From Mesaphorura yosii (taxonomy: Eukaryota; Arthropoda; Collembola; Poduromorpha; Tullbergiidae): 64,000 nt of DNA. Shown in pieces: positions 35,811-46,558 of the stretch (positions are counted from its first letter, which is position 1; each line of letters begins with the position of its first letter). Both the position numbers and the translations under genes were made by a program. The notes under the pieces are model-generated. The model worked only from the letters and a program-made list of their open reading frames with translations, was not told the origin of the DNA and made no database searches. The stretch covers positions 1 to 64,000 of the forward strand of contig WIXG01000276.1 in NCBI GenBank assembly GCA_009869945.1, written 5' to 3'.

Positions 35811-38800
35811 GATGCGACTCGGTTTTGGCTCCGGTTGCGTATTGCGTATGTCACGATCACTGATCACATAAGCTCGAGCACGAGCACGTCAAAATGTAAT
35901 AGTAATTGATGATCAGAATTAAGGAACTGATTGGTAGGCTGGACAGTTTGGTATGTTTCGTTTACGTTTAGCGTCTGCTGAATTGTGAATGATCAAAGAT
36001 CTGCTGTTCTGCTGCTGTGAGGTACCGCTTCTGATTCTGGTGTGGCTCTGGTTCCATAACACACTTCCACGTCCACTGTGTACACATACAATAGAGCAGT
36101 GAACAGAAGGTGAACTAATGCACTGTCTACAGTTAATTACCAAGCTCCAAGCTTAGGTATAAATAATAATATAAAGATATGATAATGAGATGAATGAGGT
36201 CCGTCGTCCAACATCCAACTTACTTTGTGCGGTGCCTTAATTATAACTGCGACTGCTGAATGTCTGATCTGCTGCTGCTGGAGTCTATTGTATTGTCTGG
36301 ACTGTGTTTACGTTTACACTACCAAACACCACGGCCTAAGGAACTAAGCTTTGGCTGCAGCACGGTCGAGTAGAGACTGACTTGGTTGCGTTTGGCGTTT
36401 GGGTTCAATGCTAAATGGTTAATGCTTAATGCTACGTTGCTAACTACCCAAAGGAAAAGTTACCTTTGTACTCACTCCTTCTGCTGTCGTGTCGTGGGTG
36501 CGGCGTTTAGCGTTAACGTTAATATCAACAAAACATTTGTGCAATCCTTTCTACAGGCAGGCATCAGAATAAGGTTGCAGAACCACGAGCGGCCACGTGC
36601 TATCTGCGTGACAGATGCATGATCTGCAGCCCAGGCCTGTATAGACGTGCATGCAGCGATCAGCTGATAGAAACAACTAAACCAACCACCGCACCAGCTA
36701 AACTACTGCAACTATCAACTACATACGCTGGCTGACTGACTGGCTGACGTCTACTCTACTTGACTTGGCTTTAAGCTCTAGTTTCGGGTTGCTGTTGCTG
36801 GCTTGGGTCGAATTGAGTTAAGACGGAGATGAATTGGACTCTGTACTCAGCTGGGCTGCAGGGCAATCCAATTCTGTGTCGGGCCCAAACCCAAGTTGTT
36901 TTCATCCGTCGTATTGTTTTTGTTGATGCAGGATGCAGTTTGGCCTGACCGTCAATTGTCTGCGCCTATGGATTTCTGTAAACAACTCGCGACTAGTGCA
37001 CTGGAAGATTGTTAATTAATTACGCGTGCAGAGTAAACGACCAACCTTGTTGGTGGCTTTGTCTACGAATTCTGTTAGCGAATATGTACTGATTGCGCGT
37101 GCAGCCAATTTTTCCATAATTAAAAAATCACGAAGAGAATCACGCAGTCACGCGCTGCTGCTGGCAAGGGACGAGAAGATGAAATGTGAAATCGTCTTCA
37201 TGCAATCAAGCTTATGAATGCTGATGAACAAAGAAAAGTATGGAAATTTGTTTATTTGCGACCTGGGAATCTGCGAATTGACGGAATCGGACGCGAGACG
37301 CTCGCTGCCGGCCCTCTACGCTTTCGACGCGCTTTGCTTTGCTTTGCCCATTGACCTTTCTTCTTTCAGGCTTTCGGCTTCAGACGTGCATGATGGCTGT
37401 TGGTGATCGATGATCAGTTACGTCTGCCCGCCCACGACTGCACACATGCACACTACCCGACCACGATCACACTAACCTCATGACCATGACCGGCTGACAT
37501 TGGCATCGCGTTTCGCGTACAAATCTGTTTGAACTCTAAATTGACTCAAGATTGACGTAATTTGAATTCATTATTTATTCCAGACTCTTAAATTGGCAAT
37601 TGGCAGTCCAGTGCAGATAATCGCCGGCACATTCCTAAATTCGTCAATTCGCTGCTGCTGCGGCGAAGCTGGTTGAGGTCTTGAATGTCTTGAAACATAA
37701 TCATGATTGCAATTTCGCAATCTACCATCGCGAAAATTAATCCTATCCCTCTCATTTGATATTTGAGTACTCCAGCAGGTGTGATTTATGCGGTTCTGGT
37801 TTTGCATTTTAATTGGTTCGCAAGTCACAGTCACAAGCCTTCGGCTCGTTTGGAAAGCCCTGGTTTACGATTACTGGCTTAAGATCGCCAATTCGCCAAT
37901 TCGCCATTGCAATTTGTAATTTTCCTTTCTGGCGAAAGTATAGCACGTACACGTACACGGCTAAGGTAAAGTATTAACTATTTAAAGGCGATAAGGAAAT
38001 TACGTCTTAGGCTCACATAATGCAAAGTCAAAGTTAAGCGGTCGGCCTCGGTGGTCGGTCGGTCAAGTCAATGTCAGTGGTCATACGTAGTCATATGCAA
38101 ATTCCTTCATTTCAAATGTATGATTGAAAGAGCTGAAGGCTAAGGGCGAGTGGCGAGTCCATAGTCGAATCAGACGAATGGAACATGACTTCAGATACTT
38201 TAGAAACGGTCAGATCAGAAACTGATGCAAGATCAGCAAATCTTTCATTCAGCTCAATGCTCAATTGGGATGATCTCAACGTTCAATTCAGTCGACTGCT
38301 GAATCTTTTCTTGTTTCTTGTAAGCGCTGTCAATGGATTCACCGTAAATCACAAATTCTGGTTTCACACCGGTTAATTTGCGTCAATCGATCGGGGACAA
38401 GCGCGACGCGCGTTCGTGGTCCAGATGCGAACTTAACCCAAATAAATTCATATAATCGCATCGAATCGCATGCACTGACGTAAAATATCACCTATTTCAT
38501 GGCACAACACTGAGCACAAGCGAAGCATTCCAGGCACTCCAGAGCACGGCATTCCAATTAATCGACCGATCCACCTCTGTCATAAAACTCGTACTCGTAG
38601 CATTGGTAGCATGTGCCGTTGTTTGTATTAGAAAAATCGGCTTTCGAGTGCAAAAATAAAAACCTCACGCAAGTGCACTTAAAACTAAAACTGAAAGCGA
38701 CTGTCGACAGTCAGTTCCATTTTATGGCTGGTGACAGCATGCATTTGTGTCATGTGACAAGTTCCAGTTCGTTTAGCATCTCGTAGCAAGTGCCATTTTA

Positions 38801-39083
38801 AACATCAATTGCGAGGAAAAACTCTCAACTCAATGAATTTAAATGCCGATTCGTTAGTATTCATAGCAATTGACGACTGCCGCTCTTCAAAAATACGCCT
38901 GAATTTTATTCCGATGGCTCCACCCTTGACCTTTGACATGCAATATGTGTCTGTTTGGGGCGTTCCAATTTAATTTTGATTGATGATCCGCAGTTTCGCA
39001 GCTTCGGACGTCGTCCATTCCCAGGAATCCGTCTCGTTTTGGTTTAGATCTCGAATTACGTTTGACGATTTCGAGGGCGAGGG
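35811..39083. other. intergenic region upstream of KLF with no recognisable gene
   Basis: Only frames below 90 codons, none with motifs. It contains clustered CAATTCGC repeats (37884-37906). Probably upstream regulatory DNA of the KLF gene and the 3' flank of the LIM gene. Confidence 0.45.
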
Positions 39084-40443
39084 TCAGTGCGTCTGTAAAA
39101 CGCCGGCTCCGATCCCGAAGCCAACTCCTTCTGGCGCCCTTTCCCGTTTATAGCAACCTACAATTAGCTACCAATGAATAAATGGACGTTGAAGGAAGTA
39201 GGACGCTTGGTTAGTCCAAGTGTCCTAAATCACGTTAAGGCGCCTACATGCTTACCTTTGCAGAATAGTTGGCCTTTGCTCTCGCAGACGTTCATCGAGT
39301 CGAGGGTCTTCCCACAGCAGCAGCAGCGGAAGCAATCCTTGTGATACACGCCGTGATACCCGAATCGACGCTCGTTGAAGAAGACAGGCTGGCCTGCAAG
39401 GCGCAAAATTAGAAAATTACGTGAGTGTTAGTTAAATTGAACTTCGAAGACGTAAATAATTGCTTAATTACTCTTGGGACACATGTTTTATTCGATAATC
39501 CCGAACGAAAAAGCTAGAATTTGTTAATTTACTTACCGCATTTGGCGCAGCAAGGATTCAGGGCACACGAACTTGAACAGGCGCTGTTGCTCGATGCGCA
39601 CTGCTGCACCGGAGCCGCTGCCGGCGGGGACGGGCCCCATGCTGGCGTCAGGGCACGAGGAGGGCAGGTTACGGGAGCCGCTGCAGGAGACGTGAATGTT
39701 CGCCCCAAGCTGCCGCCGCCGAAATTGCAATCATTCGTGGTCGTGCCGGCATAACCGCCGCCGTACCGTCTTGGCTCTGGTCTCGGTGTGGACTTGACAA
39801 TTGCCGACGGTGGCACCGTCGATCCAGCGCTCTCCGCCTCGGTGCACTTCCGCAGCTGCCTGGGCGCCGCCACGACCTGCCTACTGTAAAGCTTGACACG
39901 TGGGTGCTTAGTCCAGTACGTCATTCCCTTCCAACTTGGAGGCGGTACGTAATTTGTATAGATTTGGGGCCTCGAACGGGCTCGTGCATTGAAGAGCGAC
40001 GTTTTAGAGCCCGTCGGTGTCACGTCAAAACAGTCTTCCTGAAATTGGCTTATTTTCAGCGAGTGAAGGAGTGATCGGACTATTGGGCAACTGAAATACG
40101 CTTACAGGCAAGAAAAACTTACCAGCAGCGGAGTATTCGTCACTAGCGCCGGTTTTCCCTGGCCGTAGCCGTATCCCTGCGTTGCAAAGTAGTCTCGATA
40201 GCACGTTTTGCAGTAAATTTCCTGAGTCTCGCGATTTTCGGTCACATTCATGCTGTCCAGCGATTTGTTACAGTGAGCTGCACAAAATTCACTAATTAAC
40301 TACCGGAAGCATGAAATTCTTTGGTCCACCCGTTTGAATTTACCGCAGTTGAAGCATTGCATGTGAAAGCTGCATCCTCCGAGAGCCAGACGCTCTTCTG
40401 CGGCGCCCACGTACTGATTGCATCGTTTACAGATTCCTGGCAT
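39084..40443 (-). CDS. CRP-type two-LIM-domain protein (muscle LIM protein family) with an enlarged linker
   Basis: Five exons on -: 40344-40443, 40123-40277, 39537-40038, 39256-39393 and 39084-39157; 322 residues. LIM1 ligands are C5, C8, H27, C30, C33, C36, C56 and C59; LIM2 ligands are C249, C252, H270, C273, C276, C279, C297 and C300. Each LIM is followed by the glycine-rich signature of cysteine- and glycine-rich proteins (GYGYGQGKPALV and GVGFGIGAGVLQ). CRPs bind alpha-actinin and zyxin at actin bundles and Z-discs and enter the nucleus, mainly in muscle. Unlike CRP1-3 (about 190 residues, short linker) the domains are separated by about 190 residues rich in Pro, Ala, Gly and Arg. LIM2 has four Cys in a row around the second zinc site (CFRCCCCGK). 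A paxillin- or PDLIM-like origin is less likely because of the glycine signatures. Confidence 0.9.
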
Positions 40444-42564
40444 CTTGATTTCGTCCGCGGGCGATGCATGTGCAAATTTCGTAGGAGGGTTTATGTTTTA
40501 AAGTGCAAAACACAGACACAATCAGAGTTTAATGATTGGAGAATTTTGGGCCAGGCCTGAGGGGCCCTCGAATCTAAAATTGGGCGAGGCAACTCATTTA
40601 ATTTTTTTCGAGTTACTGATCACAAGTCAGTCCGATAATTCATGCTGGAGCCTTTTCTTGGTCATTTATCGTGTAATTTTGTTTATAAACTCAACGGCGA
40701 AGATTCGGCTGCAGAATTTTACGAATTTGTTGCTAGGCTTTTCGGGCTCTTGCATTTAGGTGTTCTCAAAAAGCTAGTTGAAATAGAATTTCGAATCTCA
40801 CGAAAGGGCCAATTTTGGATCGGCTTTCAATAAATCATTCATTGCGATTTTTGCATCGTACTGACTCATTGACCAGTGGGCAGGCAGATGTTTTTAATTT
40901 CTGATGCAATACTTGAATCAAATTGCACGCATGTGAGATGGTAATGAAGCGGCCACAGTCACAAATTACTTCAACGATCAAGTCGAGCTGACTGGCCACC
41001 TAATCAATCACACGTGATTTGTGTTCCTTACGCAGCGGCAGCGTTATGACGCTTTGATCATCCGCCATGCATGTGACCGGCTGCTGGGTATCGTGTCAAA
41101 TCGTGCGTGCGTGCACTCTTGCATGGATTCTGCTATTTTTATCGTTAATACCTTGGACATCAATTAAATCGATTCTGTTCGTGTTTCCTCTCATGAACGA
41201 AACAATGACCAATGCCGACAGCAGACAGCAGCGCCAGACACAATGGAACTGCGACGTTTCACGAGCACACGCTTCAGGTTTGAGCCTCTAGCCTATCAGC
41301 ATTAGTGAATCAGCCCCGTCGCCCACGCCCGTCAGTTCATGGTCGGGCGAATGAGGTGCAAAGTTCTGATCATCGAATCGTCCAATTGGCTGGCCAATTT
41401 CCTTGCATTCAGCTCCTGAAGCCAAGTATTGCAACTGGAGCCAAATAAGCAGATACAAGTCAATTAGTAATTACGGACCTGCGGTGTATGCAAACTCGAA
41501 TGTGCACGCGTCGGGATCATGGTGTTCATAAGCCATAAGGCAGGATTCAGGTGGCGAGGCACCAAATGCGAAATTTGAATCAACTCGGACTCGAGCTCAT
41601 CCAGTCACGCACTCCGCTATAAATATAAATATTTTCATTGTAATTCCCACCGCTAGGCAAGCCCTATTTTTATCGAGCACGCCGCCATTGCCATTACTCT
41701 CGAAATAGTCATAATTTACGAGTATCAAGTGTTCTCAAACTCGGCTCGACTCTGAACTCGCCTTACGTCTGCAGCAACAACAGCAACAATTTGCACGAAA
41801 TCACGAAATGGTGAAAGCAAATAAACGCAGACAGGCAAATCACGCACCGAGTTCGTGGTCGGTGGGAAACGTAATTGACTATTTTTACTATGCATGCGGT
41901 CGGCTCGACCATGTTCGGACTTTGGTCAGACACGTCGCAGTCACCACGAGCCTCTGCCCTGCCGCTGCCACGTAGTCTGCTCTTCAGACGGAGTGTTGGC
42001 CCGCCCGGCAAGAAAGACAGATTGATGCCAGACAAAAGCCAGAGCCCAAAAGCGTGATATTTTTTTCAGCTGTTTTGCCATAAAAAGTGTAATTTCGCAA
42101 AATGACGCAGAAGGCAGACCAGGCAGGAAGATGAAAGATGAAGAGAATGACACGACAGCGAAATAGACATTTGAGCGCTGACATTGTGCAACAATTTGCT
42201 CATTTGCTTTCGCATCTTAATTTCGTTTTTTATTTGCGTTCGTGTGCCTCGCAATTCACTTCATAAATTGTAATGAGAGGAAAGTAAATATTATTTTTGC
42301 AAATTACAAGCCACATTTCCTAATTCGAGTCGCGTGCCGTCAGTATGTCGTATCTTGTGCCTGTGTCTCGTCTTGTCATTGACGAGGACGACGACGATTG
42401 ACTGGTAAATTGGCAGCAAAGTAAAGATGCAAGGCAGAAATGCGAAAAGCAAAGATGAATCGCGCATTCACTGCTGCCCTGACAGTTGCCAGTAGTCACT
42501 GGGCAGTTAACGCTTAGAGTCGAGAAATTGCGGCCGTCGAACGTCGTGTGGAAAAGGAGCCAGA
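40444..42564. other. intergenic region between the divergent LIM and small secreted-protein genes
   Basis: Promoter regions of both neighbours are expected here. A TATAAATA-like stretch lies near 41620 but too far from the ATG at 42565 to assign. No coding frame stands out. Confidence 0.45.
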
Positions 42565-43039
42565 ATGAAATTCGTCTTCATGTCCAAGCCCGGTCCATGT
42601 GCAGGGATTGCCCCCATAGCCATCGTCGCTGTCCTTCTGCTCCTACTCGCATCGGCACCGTTGGACGTACACTCCAAACCAAGGCCCGCTCCATCGCCAT
42701 TGCCCTGGGTGCCGATCCACGCCATCTTCGGCACGCCGTACCTCTACGCCCCGCACGAGTTCACCGTCGATCCGAATGTGGTCCCAAAGAATTCGGCGAA
42801 ATACCAGGTAAGCGTAAGTGTAAGCAAGCTGAGTTCCCCCACGAATAATCAGGAAGTTGGTCGGTGACGCACGTGACATCCATTGATGGCATTTGTCACT
42901 GCACTTGCAGGCCACGAACGGCTACCGCGCCGAGTCCTTCCTGGAGAACCTGAATCAGAAGACGGTGGAAAACAACACGAAGCTGTACGATGTCGAAGAT
43001 TCGACCCGGTCGTACCGGAGCCCGCTCTCATTTTGGTAA
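42565..43039 (+). CDS. small secreted orphan protein, 123 residues
   Basis: Two exons, 42565-42807 and 42911-43039 (phase 0). I do not recognise a family. The N-terminus holds a strong hydrophobic core (about 14-30, IAPIAIVAVLLLLLAS), fitting a signal peptide cleaved near VHSKP, or a signal anchor. The mature part starts Pro-rich (KPRPAPSPLPWVPIH), continues with aromatic residues (FGTPYLYAPHEF), and ends with a polar stretch and the C-terminus RSPLSFW. It has no cysteine after the signal, one NNT glycosylation site, and no amidation or dibasic peptide pattern. Both splice sites are consensus (CAG/GTAAGC and cacttgcag), and AATAAA signals follow at 43089 and 43169. A cuticular, salivary or extracellular-matrix role is possible but unsupported. 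Confidence 0.65.
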
Positions 43040-43168
43040 TCTGTGCTTATGAGGCGGAGGAGCCCGTATTTTATACGTGCCCCAGCTGAATAAACTAAAC
43101 ACTGAGCATCTGGCGCTCGCATTGTGGATTTGCGCGATTCTTTGCTGCATTGCATTGTTACGTTACGT

Positions 43169-43174
43169 AATAAA
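43169..43174 (+). terminator. poly(A) signal AATAAA of the 123-residue protein gene
   Basis: About 130 nt after the stop; a second AATAAA at 43089-43094 is nearer and may be used instead. Confidence 0.45.
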
Positions 43175-43449
43175 AAGTAACCAACAATGAAAGCCCGGGT
43201 TTTTACACTTCATTTCCTTTGTTGAGAATGAATGGACGAAATGAATGAAGTGAGTATTTCCCGTTATCCCATTTCGCCGTTTCCCACCTGCTGCTGCTCT
43301 TGCATCTTTCTTTATGTTCACGTATTCACGTTCCAGTTTATTGTGGGCCAGCGCTGCCAAGAGCTAAGAGACTGTATCGCACATATATTAAAGTGTGTGT
43401 GGCTTCCTCAGCTCAAGTACACGTATTTTGGCTGTACTGTACAAGAAGC

Positions 43450-43522
43450 GCCCGGCTAGCTCAGTCGGTAGAGCACGAGACTCTTAATCTCGGGGTCGTG
43501 GGTTCGAGCCCCACGTTGGGCG
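43450..43522 (+). tRNA. tRNA-Lys-CTT: tRNA-Lys (anticodon CTT)
   Basis: A 73-nt intronless tRNA gene. The acceptor stem GCCCGGC pairs with GTTGGGC (two G-T pairs), the discriminator is G, A box TAGCTCAGTCGG, B box GGTTCGAGCC. The anticodon loop is CTCTTAA, closed by CGAGA/TCTCG, so it reads AAG lysine codons. Compared with the usual animal sequence as I recall it, pair 27-43 is C-G rather than T-A, a compensated change. A pol III stop TTTTT follows at 43529-43533. It forms a perfect inverted repeat with the copy at 43681. Confidence 0.98.
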
Positions 43523-43680
43523 TCAAACTTTTTGCAGATTCGTTTTTGCATCGGTTCACGAGTTGGCCAGTCCTGCTAACACGCAATACACCTGCATGAG
43601 TTTCTGCAATCGGTTGCTGTCTTTTTTACAATTTCTTCGCGTACATTTTGCAAAAAGTCGTCAATTTCGCAAAAAGACAG

Positions 43681-43753
43681 CGCCCAACGTGGGGCTCGAA
43701 CCCACGACCCCGAGATTAAGAGTCTCGTGCTCTACCGACTGAGCTAGCCGGGC
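43681..43753 (-). tRNA. tRNA-Lys-CTT: tRNA-Lys (anticodon CTT), inverted identical copy
   Basis: Exact reverse complement of the gene at 43450, 158 bp away, the two genes pointing towards each other. A TTTTT terminator on - lies at 43671-43675. Flanking similarity extends only a few bases (CAAGA before both genes, TTTTTGC after both), so the duplicated unit was barely larger than the tRNA gene, or gene conversion keeps only the genes identical. Confidence 0.98.
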
Positions 43754-45763
43754 GTCTCTTGCGAACGGAACTCAAAAAACGACATCTCGAATCGCTCGCT
43801 TGCTGTAAAATAAGAAGTTTATGACCGGGATTAAAATCTAGAGACTGAAACTCATCTGCACTCCAGATCACTCACGCCGCATGCAGCAGCGTGGATAATT
43901 TGTGGATGCAAAGTTTGCAAGGTGAAATTATGCAAAAAACCTAACACACACTTCTAGCCTGAAGCGTGGTCCAATCACTGCCACTTCAGATCTGCCGCAG
44001 AATTTGCACGTTTGCATAAATAATTAATTTTTGGAGATCAACATTGGCAAATTTAAATTAACAAGTTCAATGCGGATGAGGAAGATGCAAAGCGGAAGTA
44101 TCATATCTTCTGTTGTTCTGTTCTCTTCTGCTCTGTTGTGATCTCAACATGGAACTTCATAATCCCACACTGGAACGATGAGAAAGCGTATGCAAGAAGA
44201 GTTGGAAGGAAGAAGGAAGGCTATTTTTAGGATTGGAAACTGGTCCCATCAAAAGAAATGCATCAGAATGAATGAATGCAAGTGCAAGCATTGCGTATTA
44301 TGGTTGCGTCTCTATTATGACCCAGGCCAGGCTCGACCGTCCGCCGGCTGCTGCGTCGATTTGTCTTGAATGAATGCACTGGACCACTGGAATCTCTCCT
44401 TTTCTACACTGGAGTACTGGAGGATGGCTATTTATAGAATCAAACCTTCACGGCGGCATCGGCATGGCAGAACACAGAAGGTAGAGGGAGAAGAGAAGTC
44501 TCGAATCTCGATGGGCCACGGCCTTTGACTTTGCATGTTATTCATATCAGTAGGCCCGAACTCAGGCTCAAACTAGAGGTCATTAATATTAGGCCAAGGT
44601 ACGCCAACCCACAAGCTAAGGAGCTCAATCTGAATTTGATTTGGAACCAAAACAGTGAGACAAGCCGACCCGAGTCGTGAAGTTCAGTTCCGGAAGGTCC
44701 GCCGCATTTTGCGTCTCGACATCGCGTCACACGAAGCAGTTTTCGAAGCACTCGACGCAATTCGCAACTGATCCAGATACTTGACGACCCAGGTGAGTTT
44801 AATTAAAGAAGATCCAATTAGGGCGAGGGCGCGTACTTAGAATAGAATGGTTTGGTCTGTGAAGGAAGTAAAGTAAACTACGAAAGTAGGACACGCATGC
44901 ACGTCAGCGAGTATCTTCCGTAATTCGCAGTACGTAATTTATCAAGTCGCGTAGTCGCGATTTAAATCAAGCCCAGGCGATGTACTTTCGCTTTTCTTCT
45001 CAGCAAGATGCAATTTGCACAAGGCACAGTCGTAGCCGCAGTCAAGAAAATTCCTTCTCACAAGTCCGAAGTGAATTTAGTTTAGCGTTCTGGCTCTGAT
45101 TGGGTTTTGGATTCTTTTCGGCACTCGCCTTTTCGGGCCTGACATTTAAATATTTGCTGCATATGAAATCAAAGCAATTAATTATGTAATACAAACATAA
45201 ACAGACACACGGCCTCAAGCCTCATATGCAAATAGCAAATAGCAATGCAAACGTACGTACGGATTTAATTCAGGAAGGTTGCTGTTGCTCGCGTGTTTCG
45301 TATTCGTAATCGTATTTTTCGCATTCGCATTGTTGTGAAGTCTTACATAATCGCCTCTTCCTTTATTTTTATTGCTCTTGGTTCGAATTGCATTATTACA
45401 TGTTTTGCGTGCATTGTACTCTACTCTGTTAAGCTGATGGCTAATGCTAATGTGCATTTACTTTTACTTTCTTCAGTCAATCAAACCCATCATCTTTCTT
45501 GACTTGACTTGGCTCTCGGCGGTGACGCTGGCTGACACACATTCGGCATTCCGTCCCGAAGCTTCGTCTCATCTCTTTTCAGCGCCTCGTGCATTTTTCT
45601 GCCGCGTTCGGCTTCTTCTTCGGCGCTTCGGCTCAGCAACGTACGTGCTTTGTGTTGGAAATTGAAGCAAGAATCAGAATCAGATTTCGTCTTGGCAGAG
45701 CAGCTGATCGCTGATTTCCGGCTTGGAGCCTAAAACTGACGACGCGCCTAAATTATTCTGAAG
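43754..45763. other. intergenic region with no recognisable gene
   Basis: Short frames only. Expected to contain the promoter of the 106-residue secreted protein gene; no TATA box was found near its start. Confidence 0.45.
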
Positions 45764-46156
45764 ATGTCTCATCTCAAGCACGTAAGTTTAGTGCGGAGGG
45801 CTCGAAATTAATTGCTGACGCTAATTAACCGGTATTTTAATTATTTCGTCCAGATTCTCCCCGCGTCCTGCCTGCACTGCCTCCTCCTCGTTTTCGCCGT
45901 GGCGGTGGTGCTTTCGTTTCCTGTTCCAAGCGCCGATGCCGACGTCACAAACGGGCACTTGAGTCTCCCGAACCGCGCCGTCGGGCTGGAGCGTCTTCTT
46001 GGGCTGGGATTCGTGCTCCCGTACCCGTACTTCCAGAAACCACGGTACAGATACCCTGTCTACGATCGACAAGGGCGTGGCTCCCTCCTGTACGGGTATG
46101 GCGGGCCAGAAACTTACCAGTACAGGGTTTTTACACCTATTGAAGGCCATCACTGA
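45764..46156 (+). CDS. small secreted orphan protein, 106 residues, Tyr/Gly-rich C-terminus
   Basis: Two exons, 45764-45781 and 45854-46156 (phase 0). The first exon encodes only MSHLKH and ends at GTAAGT; the acceptor is tttcgtccag. Residues 7-33 form a signal-peptide-like segment (CLHCLLLVFAVAVVLSF, likely cut near SADA). The mature chain is Tyr-, Pro- and Arg-rich (YPYFQKPRYRYPVYDRQ; LLYGYGGPETYQYRVF) and ends IEGHH. No mature cysteines, no dibasic amidation motif. I do not recognise it. Tyr/Gly-rich short secreted proteins occur among cuticle and silk-like components, but that is only a resemblance in composition. It shares the two-exon plan of the gene at 42565 without clear sequence similarity. 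AATAAA lies at 46354. Confidence 0.65.
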
Positions 46157-46353
46157 TGGGCAGAAGAGAATGTCAATATTTTGCAGTGACAATTTTTTTA
46201 CGCACGCCTGTGCCTTTGACCGAATGACACTTCGTCATTCGCATTCGCAACAATTTTTGTACATACTTTTAGTCTGATTTACCGGCTGCTCGGCTGCATT
46301 TCCGAAAATGTAGAAACGTAGGTAAAAAAATGAGAATGGACGATTTTGACGAA

Positions 46354-46414
46354 AATAAATCCAAATCACACACACACAAATTTGTGATTGCCGAATAGTA
46401 ATTTTAATTTTATT
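46354..46414. terminator. facing poly(A) signals of the 106-residue protein gene (+) and CNPPD1 (-)
   Basis: AATAAA on + at 46354-46359 and on - at 46409-46414, only 50 bp apart and converging. The 3' ends of the two transcripts probably overlap slightly. A short CA repeat lies between the signals. Confidence 0.5.
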
Positions 46415-46558
46415 CTCCAGTTTTCGCCTTTTGGCCAAAATATTTCAAGGAAGGAATTGGGATTTGGCGGCAAATTATTTCTATAATACGACGAGCATTT
46501 GGTAACATTTCAGTTTTCTGTCAAAAAAAAGCGCGACGAGCTCGCACAATTTCTTAGC

